Shown piece by piece: positions 1-8,227 of a stretch of DNA of 64,000 nucleotides. This stretch comes from Sphingopyxis sp. H053 (GTDB taxonomy: Bacteria > Pseudomonadota > Alphaproteobacteria > Sphingomonadales > Sphingomonadaceae): positions 1 to 64,000 of the forward strand of contig NZ_LNRU01000014.1 of NCBI RefSeq assembly GCF_001468225.1, written 5' to 3'. Under the pieces are notes generated by a model that did no database searches, had not been told where the DNA came from, and saw only the letters and a list, made by a program, of their open reading frames with translations. Every line of letters starts with the position of its first letter. Within the stretch, counting starts at the first letter, position 1. The position numbers were made by a program, and so were the translations under genes.

Positions 1-152
1 ATAGAGGAGGAAGAGCAGTACCAGCGCCACCGACGCCCGAGTGGCTGAAGTCGTTGCTCGACGCGATCGGCAGCTTTTTTAACTGGAGCGCCCCCGCCGC
101 CAAGCCGCTGATGTGGATCGCGGTGGCGCTGGTACTGCTCTTCCTCCTCTAT
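1..152. repeat. perfect 32-bp inverted repeat at the window edge, probable contig-end artefact
   Basis: Bases 1-32 are the exact reverse complement of 121-152, with 88 bases between. The right arm lies inside the coding sequence of a DUF4129 membrane helix, so a natural palindrome here is unlikely. A fold-back at a contig end is the simpler explanation. Confidence 0.85.
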
Positions 153-572
153 CATTTCGTCCCCGCCTTCGCGCGCTGGGTCGACAATCTGCCGTTCCGC
201 CGCAAGGCCGGCGGTGACGACGCCGAGGACGCCGCCGGGCTGGCCGAAGCCGGCGCGGCGCGCGCGCTCCTCGCCGAGGCCGATGCGCTCGCTGCCGAGG
301 GACGCTTTGCCGAAGCGGTGCATCTTCTGCTCTATCGCAGCGTCGAGGATATCGAGGGCCGCCGCCCCGGGCTCGTCAAACCCGCGATGACTTCGCGCGA
401 CCTCGCCGAAGCGCACGACCTGCCCGCGGTCGCACGGGGCGCGTTCAGCCGCATCGCGCGCGCGGTCGAGATCAGCCTGTTCGGGGGACGCGCCATCGAC
501 GCGACGGCGTGGGAGCGGTGCCGCAATGCTTATGCCGAACTGACGGTGCCAAAGAATTGGGCGCGGGCATGA
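1..572 (+). CDS. DUF4129 domain-containing protein (5' end missing)
   Basis: The reading frame is open from base 3 to the stop, so the true start lies before the window; a TTG at 54 is only the first candidate start codon inside it. One membrane segment (MWIAVALVLLFLLYHFV) is followed by a charged soluble C-terminal part with the alanine- and arginine-rich look of DUF4129, the small domain that accompanies MoxR/DUF58 operons. The stop overlaps the next start as ATGA. The first 32 bases are a perfect inverted copy of 121-152, so the residues they encode are probably not real. Function is unknown; the family assignment rests on topology and gene context as well as sequence. Confidence 0.72.
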   Translation, partial: RGGRAVPAPPTPEWLKSLLDAIGSFFNWSAPAAKPLMWIAVALVLLFLLYHFVPAFARWVDNLPFRRKAGGDDAEDAAGLAEAGAARALLAEADALAAEGRFAEAVHLLLYRSVEDIEGRRPGLVKPAMTSRDLAEAHDLPAVARGAFSRIARAVEISLFGGRAIDATAWERCRNAYAELTVPKNWARA

Positions 573-1804
573 CCGACGACGCCGCGGGCGATCATGGCTT
601 TAATCCGCGCCTGATCGCGGGGGTGGTGGCGATCGGCATCGTCGCCTTCATCGCACTTTGGGCGTTGATAGCGCTCGGTCCGCAAATCAGCAGCGGCAAG
701 GACGGCGGCGGCCACGCCTTGTCCAAGGCGGCGCCCGGCTATGCCGGCATCGTCGACCTGCTCGAACGCGCCGGTGCCGATGTCGAGCTTCGCCGCCGCG
801 TCGCCGCCTCGCGCTATGGCGAGAACCAGCCGCTGCTGATCCTGACCCCGACGCACCGCACCCGTGTCGAGGAACTGGCCGAATTGCTCGACATGCAGGG
901 GGGCGCCCGCGCGATCGTCGTGCTGCCCAAATGGCAGACCGCCGCGATCCCGGGCCATACGCCGAAACCGGGCTGGGTCAGCCTGGGTTTTCCTGTCAAA
1001 CCGCCGGCCAAGATGTTTCCCGCCGGTCGTTTCGGCAGCGTGCGTATCGAGGCGCGGCCGAGCAAGGCGCAGGCGGTGCCGGCCCATATTGCCGGGCGCA
1101 GTTTCACCGCGCACCTGCCGGCCAATGTACAAACGGTCGAAGGCCAGGTTCTAGAAACGCTGATCGCGGGGCCGAGCGGCGGCGCGGTGCTTGCCCGGGT
1201 CAGCGAGGGCGATCTCTATATCCTCGCCGACCCCGACCTTGTCGACAATTTCGCCTTTGCATCGCGCGACGGCGCGCTTGGCGCCGCCATGCTGATCGAC
1301 GCCGTTGCCGAGGATGCCGACACCGACGCGCTGGCGTTCGACCTGACGCTGAACGGATTCGGCGGGCAGCGTTCGCTGCTGCGTTTCGCCTTCGTCCCGC
1401 CCTTCATCGGTATCACCCTCTGCCTGATCGCCGCGGGGCTGCTCGCGCTGTGGCAGGCGTGGATGCGGTTCGGCCCGGCGCTCAATCCCCGCCGCGCGAT
1501 CCCGGTGTCGAAGGCGGCATTGATCGCGAACAGCGCCGACCTGATCCGGCAGGCGCGGCGCGAACTCGACGGCGCCGATGCCTTTGTGAAGAGCCAGCGC
1601 ATCGCGATCGCGCGGCGGCTGCATGCCCCCGGCGGGCTCGACGCCGAAGCGACCGACCGCTGGATCGACAAGCATCTCGAGACGGGAAAAGAATCTTTCT
1701 CCAGCCTCGCGCGGCGCCTGCCGCTCGCGCGCAATACGCATGAGTTTCTAGAGGGCGCGCAAGCGCTGCACGACATCAGGAAGGATCTACTCCGTGACAG
1801 CTAA
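569..1804 (+). CDS. DUF4350 domain-containing membrane protein
   Basis: This 411-residue protein has an N-terminal transmembrane helix (about residues 13-37, LIAGVVAIGIVAFIALW), a soluble extracytoplasmic part that includes the DUF4350 region, a second helix near residue 275 (FVPPFIGITLCLIAAGLLAL) and a cytoplasmic tail. DUF4350 proteins occur almost only beside MoxR ATPases and DUF58 proteins. The start at 569 makes the usual ATGA overlap with the preceding gene; an earlier in-frame start at 509 would need a long overlap. The 3' end overlaps the moxR start by 11 bases, so the two are translationally coupled. Biochemical function is unknown. Confidence 0.82.
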   Translation: MTDDAAGDHGFNPRLIAGVVAIGIVAFIALWALIALGPQISSGKDGGGHALSKAAPGYAGIVDLLERAGADVELRRRVAASRYGENQPLLILTPTHRTRVEELAELLDMQGGARAIVVLPKWQTAAIPGHTPKPGWVSLGFPVKPPAKMFPAGRFGSVRIEARPSKAQAVPAHIAGRSFTAHLPANVQTVEGQVLETLIAGPSGGAVLARVSEGDLYILADPDLVDNFAFASRDGALGAAMLIDAVAEDADTDALAFDLTLNGFGGQRSLLRFAFVPPFIGITLCLIAAGLLALWQAWMRFGPALNPRRAIPVSKAALIANSADLIRQARRELDGADAFVKSQRIAIARRLHAPGGLDAEATDRWIDKHLETGKESFSSLARRLPLARNTHEFLEGAQALHDIRKDLLRDS

Positions 1805-2756
1805 TATCGAGAGCGTTCAGGCCCTCGGCGCAGCGATCGAGGGCGAGGTCGCCAAAGTCGTGTTCGGCCAGGGACCGCTCACCCGCATGGTGACAATCGC
1901 GCTGCTCGCGGGCGGGCATGTCCTGCTCGAAGGCCCGCCGGGAACCGCGAAGACGCTGCTCGCGCAGGCGTTCGCGCGCGCGACGGGGCTCGGTTTCGGG
2001 CGCATCCAGTTCACCCCCGACCTGATGCCGGGCGATATCCTCGGGTCGAACCTGTTCAACTTCCAGACGTCGAGCTTCACCCTCACCAAAGGTCCGATCT
2101 TTACCGAGCTGTTGCTCGCCGACGAAATCAACCGCACCCCGCCGAAGACGCAGGCCGCACTGCTCGAGGCGATGCAGGAGCGGCGCGTGACGATCAATGG
2201 CGAGGCGCATGTGATGAGCCCGCGCTTTACCGTGCTCGCGACGCAGAACCCGATCGAACAGCAGGGCGTCTATCCGCTGCCCGAGGCGCAGCTCGACCGC
2301 TTCCTGTTCAAGCTCGTGGTCGATTATCCCGCCGCCGACGAGGAACGACGCATCGTCGCCGACCATGGCGGGCGCTTCAAAAGCCCCGCGGTCGCCGATT
2401 TCGGCGTCACCGAGGTGGCGAACGCGAAGACGATCGAAGCCGCGATCGACACGATCGCCACGGTGCGGCTGGCCGACGAGATCGTCGATTATATCGTCCG
2501 CATCGTCCGCGCGACGCGCGAGAGCGCCGACCTTGAATGCGGCGCCAGCCCGCGCGCCGCGACCTTGCTCGCGCGCGCCGCCTGCGCCGCAGCGGCGCTC
2601 GACGGGCGCGATTATGTGATCCCCGACGACGTCCAGCGCCTCGCCGCCGGCGTCCTGCGCCACCGCGTCATCCTGTCGGCCGCCGCCGAAATCGAAGGGC
2701 GCAACGTCGAGCAGGTCGTCGCGGCGCTGCTCGAACGCGAGGACGCCCCGCGGTGA
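1794..2756 (+). CDS. MoxR family AAA+ ATPase
   Basis: The 320-residue protein is the usual length for MoxR ATPases. It shows Walker A GPPGTAKT (residues 47-54), Walker B LLLADEINR (about 106-114), and the family stretch ATQNPIEQQGVYPLPEAQLDR that carries sensor 1, followed by the C-terminal lid domain. MoxR ATPases act as chaperone-like remodellers of partner proteins that often carry von Willebrand-type domains; the DUF58 gene downstream is the usual partner. It starts with GTG at 1794 behind AAGGA and overlaps the preceding gene. The target of this ATPase is not known. Confidence 0.93.
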   Translation: MTANIESVQALGAAIEGEVAKVVFGQGPLTRMVTIALLAGGHVLLEGPPGTAKTLLAQAFARATGLGFGRIQFTPDLMPGDILGSNLFNFQTSSFTLTKGPIFTELLLADEINRTPPKTQAALLEAMQERRVTINGEAHVMSPRFTVLATQNPIEQQGVYPLPEAQLDRFLFKLVVDYPAADEERRIVADHGGRFKSPAVADFGVTEVANAKTIEAAIDTIATVRLADEIVDYIVRIVRATRESADLECGASPRAATLLARAACAAAALDGRDYVIPDDVQRLAAGVLRHRVILSAAAEIEGRNVEQVVAALLEREDAPR

Positions 2757-2772
2757 TTGGGAACGACACACG

Positions 2773-2908
2773 ATCCTCCCTGTGGCGAAGCCATGGGGAG
2801 GTGGCAGCGCGAAGCGCTGACGGAGGGGCTTTGGCGCTGCCGTCGCCGCCCCTCCACCACGCGCTTAGCGCGCGGTCCCCCTCCCCACGGCTGCGCCGCA
2901 GGGAGGAT
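2773..2908. repeat. 136-bp REP-like palindromic element, copy A
   Basis: The element is bounded by ATCCTCCCT and its inverse AGGGAGGAT and contains nested GC-rich inverted segments (CCATGGGGAGG, GAGGGGC, GCGCGC). Copy B at 7338-7473 is the same length, similar throughout and in the opposite orientation. It fills the only sizeable gap in an otherwise overlapping operon, between the MoxR and DUF58 genes. Confidence 0.85.
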
Positions 2909-2916
2909 TTTTTGCA

Positions 2917-4233
2917 ATGATCTACCCCACCCGGCGTGCGATCTATCTGCTGCTAGCGGGCGCCCCGATGGCGCTCGCGCTCGGGCTGATCCGGCCCGAG
3001 CTGTGGCTTGTCGCGCCCGGCTGGATCGGGGTGATCCTCGCCTGCCTGATCCTTGACACGATCGCGGGCGCCAACCCGCGTCACCTGAGCCTTGATGCGC
3101 GTTTTCCGCATCAGGTTGGGGTTGGCGACCCGTTCGACCTGTCGCTCACCGCGACCGGGAGAGCGGTGCCGCCGCGCGCCGAACTCGCGCTCGCACTCGA
3201 CGAACGGCTTGCCGAGGGCGGGCGGCTCGCGAACGATATGCGCCGTACGGCCGTGGGCGACGCGCTCGCCCGCACCTTGACGCTCACCGCATCGCGGCGC
3301 GGGCAGGCGCGGGTCGAGGCGCTATGGCTCCGCTGGGCGGGGCCGCTCGGGCTCGTCTGGAAACAGCGCAAATTCGCGATCGACGGCGCGATCCAAATCG
3401 TCCCCAGCCTGCGCGCGGTGACCGACGAGGGCAGCCGGCTGTTCCAGCGCAACAGCTGGTTCGGCCTCCGCCAGCAACGCTTTCGCGGCGAAGGCACCGA
3501 ATATGAGGCGCTCGCCGAATATCAGCCGGGAATGGACCGGCGCGCGATCGACTGGAATGCGTCGGCACGCCACGTCAAACTGCTCGCCAAGGAATATCGC
3601 GTCGAGCGCGACAACCGCGTCGTGCTCGCGATCGACAGCGGGCGGACGATGGCCGAGCCCGTCGGCGGCATGCCGCGCGTCGACCGCGCGGTGTCGGCGG
3701 CGCTGCTGCTCGCCTATGTCGGGCTGAAACTCAACGACCGGATCAGCTTCTTTTCCTTTGCCGCAAAGCCGCAGACGCTGACCCCCGCCTATATGCACAC
3801 GCAGGATTTCCCGGCGTTGCAGCGCGCCGCGAGCCTGATCGACTATGCGCATGTCGAAAGCAATTTCACCCTCGCGCTGACGACCTTGTCGGCGCAGCTC
3901 AACCGCCGCTCGCTGATCATATTGTTCACCGAATTCACCGACGCGACGAGCGCCGACCTGATGATCCGCGCCGCCGGCCGGCTGGTGAAGAAGCACCGCC
4001 TGCTGTTCGTCGTGATCAAGGACGAAGAGGTCGAGGCCGAGGAGCGCCGCCGTCCCGAAAGCGGCGCCGACGTCACGCGCGCGAACGTCGCCGCGGCGAT
4101 GCTGCGCGACCGGCAGCTGGTGATCGCACGGCTCCAGCGGCTCGGCGCCGACGTCATCGAGGTGCCCGCCGACGCGATGGGTGCGAGCGCGGTCGAAGCC
4201 TATCTCGGCATCAAAAGGGCGGGCAGCCTGTGA
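2917..4233 (+). CDS. DUF58 domain-containing protein
   Basis: The 438-residue protein begins with two short membrane-spanning stretches (about residues 8-50). The DUF58 signature follows around residues 195-235: EYQPGMDRRAIDWNASAR, then VVLAIDSGRTM, the first strand and metal-site region of a von Willebrand A-like fold. DUF58 proteins are the standard companions of MoxR ATPases. The start is the ATG at 2917, directly after the repeat element. The stop overlaps the next start codon (GTGA). The molecular role is unknown; envelope or stress functions have been suggested for relatives. Confidence 0.9.
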   Translation: MIYPTRRAIYLLLAGAPMALALGLIRPELWLVAPGWIGVILACLILDTIAGANPRHLSLDARFPHQVGVGDPFDLSLTATGRAVPPRAELALALDERLAEGGRLANDMRRTAVGDALARTLTLTASRRGQARVEALWLRWAGPLGLVWKQRKFAIDGAIQIVPSLRAVTDEGSRLFQRNSWFGLRQQRFRGEGTEYEALAEYQPGMDRRAIDWNASARHVKLLAKEYRVERDNRVVLAIDSGRTMAEPVGGMPRVDRAVSAALLLAYVGLKLNDRISFFSFAAKPQTLTPAYMHTQDFPALQRAASLIDYAHVESNFTLALTTLSAQLNRRSLIILFTEFTDATSADLMIRAAGRLVKKHRLLFVVIKDEEVEAEERRRPESGADVTRANVAAAMLRDRQLVIARLQRLGADVIEVPADAMGASAVEAYLGIKRAGSL

Positions 4234-5270
4234 TCCCGCCCGCCGCGCCCGCACGGCTCATCGACGCGCCGAGCTTTTCGACCAGCCGCTTTCGCGCCGA
4301 GCGCGAGGCCGACTGGATCGCCTTCGACCTGCTGCTCACCAAGCTCGAGAAGAAAGGCGCCGCCGCGCTGACCAGCGACGAGCTGTTGCAATTGCCCCTG
4401 CTCTATCGCGCCACGCTGTCGTCGCTGTCGATCGCGCGCGCGACGAGTCTCGACAAGGCGCTGCTCGATCATCTCGAGGCGCTGTCGATCCGCGGCTATT
4501 TCCTCGTCTATGGCGTGCGCGAAAGCCGCTGGAACCGCCTCCGCCGTTTCTTCCTCTACGACTGGCCTGCCGCGGTGCGATCGGTGTGGAAGGAGACATT
4601 GATCATTTCGCTGATCATCCTTCTCGGCGCGCTGACCAGCTATTCGCTCGTCGCGAGCAACCCCGAATGGTATTTCAACTTCGTCCCCGAAGAGATGTCG
4701 GGCGGCCGCGACCCGCGCGCGACGGCCGAGTTCCTGCAATCGACGCTGGGCCATGGCAAGGCGGCGGCGAGCAAGGGCGAGAGCGGGCTGCACGTCTTCG
4801 CGACCTATTTGTTCACGCACAACAGCCAGGTGTCGATCCTGTCCTTCGCGCTGGGCTTCGCATTCGGCGTGCCGACAATGATGCTCGAATATTATCAGGG
4901 CATCGGGCTCGGCGCGATGATGGCGGTCTTTTCGGCGAAGGGGCTGGGCTATGATTTCGGCGGCTGGCTGTTCATCCACGGCACCACCGAGCTGTTCGCC
5001 GCCGCGCTGTCGGGCGCCGCGGGCCTCAGGATCGGCACCGCGGTCGTCTTTCCCGGCGCGCGCGGACGGCTCCAGGCGGCGGCCGACGCTGGGCGCACCG
5101 CGGGCAAGGTGATGGTCGGGGTCATCCTGATGCTGTTCACCGCGGGCCTGCTCGAAGGCTTCGGCCGCCAGCTGATCACCGATACCTTGCTGCGCTATGC
5201 GATCGGCGCGCTGATGCTGTTGTTCTGGCTCGCTTATTATTACATCCCGCGGCGCGAGGATGTGACATGA
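4230..5270 (+). CDS. stage II sporulation protein M (SpoIIM)-like membrane protein
   Basis: This 346-residue protein carries an N-terminal cytoplasmic helical segment and several membrane helices after residue 120 (for example ETLIISLIILLGALTSYSLV). The segment HNSQVSILSFALGFAFGVPT and the stretch LFIHGTTELFAAALSGAAGL are typical of the SpoIIM/DUF95 family. In Bacillus SpoIIM acts in peptidoglycan remodelling during engulfment, but this organism does not sporulate and the homologues in MoxR operons have no assigned role. It starts with GTG overlapping the DUF58 stop and ends in an ATGA overlap with the RDD gene. Confidence 0.85.
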   Translation: MIPPAAPARLIDAPSFSTSRFRAEREADWIAFDLLLTKLEKKGAAALTSDELLQLPLLYRATLSSLSIARATSLDKALLDHLEALSIRGYFLVYGVRESRWNRLRRFFLYDWPAAVRSVWKETLIISLIILLGALTSYSLVASNPEWYFNFVPEEMSGGRDPRATAEFLQSTLGHGKAAASKGESGLHVFATYLFTHNSQVSILSFALGFAFGVPTMMLEYYQGIGLGAMMAVFSAKGLGYDFGGWLFIHGTTELFAAALSGAAGLRIGTAVVFPGARGRLQAAADAGRTAGKVMVGVILMLFTAGLLEGFGRQLITDTLLRYAIGALMLLFWLAYYYIPRREDVT

Positions 5271-6139
5271 GCGCCGCCGCAGAGACCAATGCCAGGCAGC
5301 GCGCCGCGCGCGCCAAAAAAATCCGTCAGTTCATCACGCCCGAAGGCGTCGACCTCGAATTGAAGATCGCGGGCTCGGGGCTGCGCTTCGGCGCGCTGCT
5401 GGTCGACCTCATCCTGATCCAGCTCGCGCTCCTGCTCTTCTGGCTGGCCGTGCTGTGGATCGGCGTCGCCTCGCAGTCGGATGTCACCGAGGTCATCTGG
5501 ATGCTCGGCGCCTTTCTGCTGCGCACCTTCTGGTTCATCGGGTTCGAGCTCGGTTCGCGCGCGGCGACCCCGGGCAAAAGGCTGATGGGCATCCGCGTCG
5601 TCGCGCGCGATGGCGGGCGCCTTACCGCCGATGCGGTCGTCGCACGCAATTTGATCCGCGAGCTCGAAATCTTTCTGCCGCTGATGATGCTGGGGGTGGG
5701 CGTCGCCGAGGATGCGGTGTCGGGCTGGCTCATGCTGGCCGGCGTGCTCTGGTCGCTGACGCTCAGCCTGTTCCTGCTGTTCAACCGCGACCGGATGCGG
5801 ATGGGCGACCTGATCGCGGGAACCTGGGTCGTGATGGCGCAGCGCGTGAAGCTCGACGCCGATATCGGGGTCGAGGCCGCGGGCGATGCGATGGTCTTCA
5901 GCGAGGCCGAACTCGCCGTCTATGGGATTTTCGAGCTGCAGGAACTCGAGCGCGTGCTGCGCGGCCGCGATCCGCGCGCGATGCGCGAGGTCGCCGACGC
6001 GATCCGCGCCAAGATCGGGCGCGCGATCGCCGAAGAGGATGACGTCTTCCTGCTTTCCTACTACCGCCAGCTGAAAGCCCGGCTCGAACGCAAATTGCTG
6101 TTCGGCAAGCGGCGAGAGGATAAATATGCCAGCGACTGA
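5267..6139 (+). CDS. RDD family membrane protein
   Basis: This 290-residue protein has the RDD features: an arginine in the first helix region (GLRFGALLVDLILIQLALLL), a long hydrophobic segment, and the PGKRLMGIRVVARDGG motif after the second helix. The C-terminal 90 residues are hydrophilic and helical. RDD proteins are small multi-pass membrane proteins; some are proposed transporters, most are uncharacterised. Its start overlaps the SpoIIM-like stop and its 3' end overlaps the nitroreductase start by 14 bases. Confidence 0.85.
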   Translation: MSAAAETNARQRAARAKKIRQFITPEGVDLELKIAGSGLRFGALLVDLILIQLALLLFWLAVLWIGVASQSDVTEVIWMLGAFLLRTFWFIGFELGSRAATPGKRLMGIRVVARDGGRLTADAVVARNLIRELEIFLPLMMLGVGVAEDAVSGWLMLAGVLWSLTLSLFLLFNRDRMRMGDLIAGTWVVMAQRVKLDADIGVEAAGDAMVFSEAELAVYGIFELQELERVLRGRDPRAMREVADAIRAKIGRAIAEEDDVFLLSYYRQLKARLERKLLFGKRREDKYASD

Positions 6140-6827
6140 CACCCCCGCAACTGAGAATGGCGTGACCCATGCGCTCCACGCGCGCCGTTCGGTGCGCGCC
6201 TTTACCGATCGGGCGGTCGATCAGGCTTTGCTCAAGGACATCTTCGCCGCCGCGCAGCGTGCGCCCTCGGGCGGCAACCTCCAGCCGTGGCAGGCAACAT
6301 TGGTGACCGGCGCGCCGTGGCAGGCGGTGAAGGATGCGGTCGCCGCGCGAACCGCGATGGGGCGCGAGGGCTATGAGCCCGAATATGATATCTATCCGAA
6401 GGGGCTGACCGAACCGTGGGAAGCGCGCCGCTTCGGCGTCGGTGAAGCGCTCTACGCGTCGCTCGGCATCCCGCGCGAGGACAAGCGCGGGCGGATCGCT
6501 CAGTTCATGGACAATTACCGGGGTTTCGGCGCACCGGTGATGCTTTTCCTCCACTGTTCGCGCATCATGGGCCCGCCGCAATGGTCGGACATGGGCATGT
6601 GGCTGCAATCGGTGATGCTGCTGCTCGTCGAACATGGCCTCGCCAGTTGCCCGCAGGAATGCTGGGCAATGTACGGCGCAACGATCCGCCGCACGCTGGC
6701 GCTGGACGACGGGCAGATTTTGTTCACCGGGCTCGCGATCGGCTATGCCGATACCGAAGCGGCGGTGAATCAGTGGCCGGTGCCGCGCGCATCGATCGAC
6801 GAAGTGATTGATTGGCAAGGATTTTAA
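6126..6827 (+). CDS. nitroreductase family protein
   Basis: The 233-residue protein carries the nitroreductase N-terminal flavin-binding pattern RRSVRAFTDRAVDQ, then APSGGNLQPWQ, which contacts FMN phosphate and ring. The C-terminal part (GLAIGYADTEAAVNQWPVPR) is the usual glycine-rich FMN loop followed by the closing helix. Such enzymes are FMN-dependent NAD(P)H oxidoreductases acting on nitroaromatics, quinones or enones; the substrate cannot be read from sequence. It is the last clearly coupled gene of the operon and may be a passenger. Confidence 0.88.
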   Translation: MPATDTPATENGVTHALHARRSVRAFTDRAVDQALLKDIFAAAQRAPSGGNLQPWQATLVTGAPWQAVKDAVAARTAMGREGYEPEYDIYPKGLTEPWEARRFGVGEALYASLGIPREDKRGRIAQFMDNYRGFGAPVMLFLHCSRIMGPPQWSDMGMWLQSVMLLLVEHGLASCPQECWAMYGATIRRTLALDDGQILFTGLAIGYADTEAAVNQWPVPRASIDEVIDWQGF

Positions 6828-6829
6828 AG

Positions 6830-7333
6830 ATGATCAGCAAGCAACCGGGTTTTCGCTATGGCGCCCTGGGCGCGCTGATGCTCGTTATCGCGGGTTGCAC
6901 CGCGATCCCGAAACCCGTCGCACCGCCGCCCCCGCAACCCGTCGCACCCGCGCCAACTCCGGCTCCGCTGCCGACCCCGACATCGGGCTGGGAAGACCGC
7001 GCGGTCAACGCCGGCGCGTGGCGCTATGATGCGGGCAGCCGTACCGCCGCGTTCGTCCCGACGGGCAGCGCGAACCCGCTGCTCAGCCTGACGTGCAGCG
7101 GCGGCGGCATCCGGATGACATCGGCGCTCGCGGGCGATGTCAGCCTGCGCACCAGCGCGGGGACCGACCGGATCCGCTTCGACGGCGGCAGCGCCAATCT
7201 CGCAAACCGCGACCCGCGGCTCGACCGCATCGCCTTCAGCCGCGGCCGCTTCGCGCTCGAAACGCCCGGCGGCGGCGCGATGACGCTGCCCGTGCAGTCC
7301 GAAATCGGCCGCGTGATCGAGGATTGCCGGTAA
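6830..7333 (+). CDS. putative lipoprotein of unknown function
   Basis: The 167-residue protein has a signal sequence ending in the lipobox VIAGC with the lipidated cysteine at residue 23, followed by a proline-rich linker (PPPPQPVAPAPTPAPLPTP) and a mainly beta-strand domain with the segment LLSLTCSGGGIRM. I chose the ATG at 6830, preceded by AAGGA, over an in-frame TTG at 6812 that would overlap the nitroreductase. I do not recognise the domain. The start lies 2 bases after the nitroreductase stop, so it is probably co-transcribed. Confidence 0.7.
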   Translation: MISKQPGFRYGALGALMLVIAGCTAIPKPVAPPPPQPVAPAPTPAPLPTPTSGWEDRAVNAGAWRYDAGSRTAAFVPTGSANPLLSLTCSGGGIRMTSALAGDVSLRTSAGTDRIRFDGGSANLANRDPRLDRIAFSRGRFALETPGGGAMTLPVQSEIGRVIEDCR

Positions 7334-7337
7334 AAAA

Positions 7338-7473
7338 ATCCTCCCTGTCGTGCAGCGATGGGGAGGGGGACCGCTTGCGAAGCAAGTGGTGGAGGGGCCG
7401 CGACGGTAGCGCCAAAGCCCCTCCGTCAGCGCTTCGCGCTGCCACCTCCCCATGGCTGCGCCACAGGGAGGAC
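7338..7473. repeat. 136-bp REP-like palindromic element, copy B
   Basis: Same element as 2773-2908 in the opposite orientation, bounded by ATCCTCCCT and AGGGAGGAC. It occupies most of the 352-base gap between two lipoprotein genes and begins 5 bases after the stop of the first. Confidence 0.85.
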
Positions 7474-7585
7474 TATTCGAGAACGACGCTTTCCTACATT
7501 ATCCGGCTGTGCCAGCCTGACCGCTGGCTCTTTGAATCGTCGATCATCACCTGCGCACGGGCAATATCCCGCACAGACCTTAACA

Positions 7586-7689
7586 CGACAAAGGAGACAG
7601 TTTCGGCGCGTTCATGGGTATCCTTTGTCGCCTTAAAGCCACAAAAGGCACAAATCGAACCCGCGCATGCGGGGCTTTTGTGGCTTTAA
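7586..7689. repeat. two consecutive stem-loops between convergent genes
   Basis: A 10-bp inverted repeat (7586-7595 with 7621-7630) is followed by a perfect 15-bp inverted repeat (7633-7647 with 7675-7689) whose loop contains a small GC stem. The second overlaps the stop codon of the minus-strand lipoprotein gene and could end transcription from either side, although no clear T-tract is present. The stretch 7474-7585 holds nothing I recognise. Confidence 0.6.
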
Positions 7690-8120
7690 CCGCCCAGCTG
7701 CACCGTTCCGCCCTTGATCCAGCCCCAGCGGCACGGCCCCTGATATTCGCGCGCATTGGGCACCGACTTGCCGACGCCGCACATATCGGGATCGGTGCCG
7801 GGGGCGGCGAAGACGACGCCGAACCAGGCGTCATTCTCGGCCGCTTCGCACAGCGACACATTCGCGCCGCCGGCGAGCTTCGCCTTGACCGCACGCGTTT
7901 CGGCCGGCGCCCAATAGACGTCGGTGCCGCCCGTCTTGACGCGGCTGATGCTCGAACAGGCGGGCAGGCTCGGCCCTTCGGTGCCGATCATCACCGCGCG
8001 CGTAGCAATGGGTTCGCCGGCAACCGCGGGGGCGTTTTCGGTGGGTGGCGCGGGCTGGCTGCACGCGGCGAGCGCGGCGGTCAGAAGGGCGGCGGCGGGG
8101 AAGACGAGACGATGTTTCAT
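7686..8120 (-). CDS. putative lipoprotein
   Basis: The 144-residue protein starts MKHRLVFPAAALLTAALAAC, a signal sequence with lipobox LAAC and cysteine at residue 20, then a proline- and alanine-rich linker. The mature part holds four further cysteines (PACSS, SLCEA, DMCGV, GPCRW), compatible with two disulfides in the periplasm, and ends WGWIKGGTVQLGG, a pattern reminiscent of SH3-like extracellular modules. Several sphingomonads carry similar small proteins without assigned function. An ATG at 8186 would add an unlikely arginine-rich leader. It is divergent from gyrB. Confidence 0.72.
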   Translation of the reverse strand: MKHRLVFPAAALLTAALAACSQPAPPTENAPAVAGEPIATRAVMIGTEGPSLPACSSISRVKTGGTDVYWAPAETRAVKAKLAGGANVSLCEAAENDAWFGVVFAAPGTDPDMCGVGKSVPNAREYQGPCRWGWIKGGTVQLGG

Positions 8121-8227
8121 GCCTCTGAAACTAGCCGCCGCGACGCCCCCGCGCAACGCTCGTCGCGACACGACCGAGAGCCGCATTTTCGCTTGGGTTT
8201 TGCTGCCTTCGACCCTATATAATCGCT

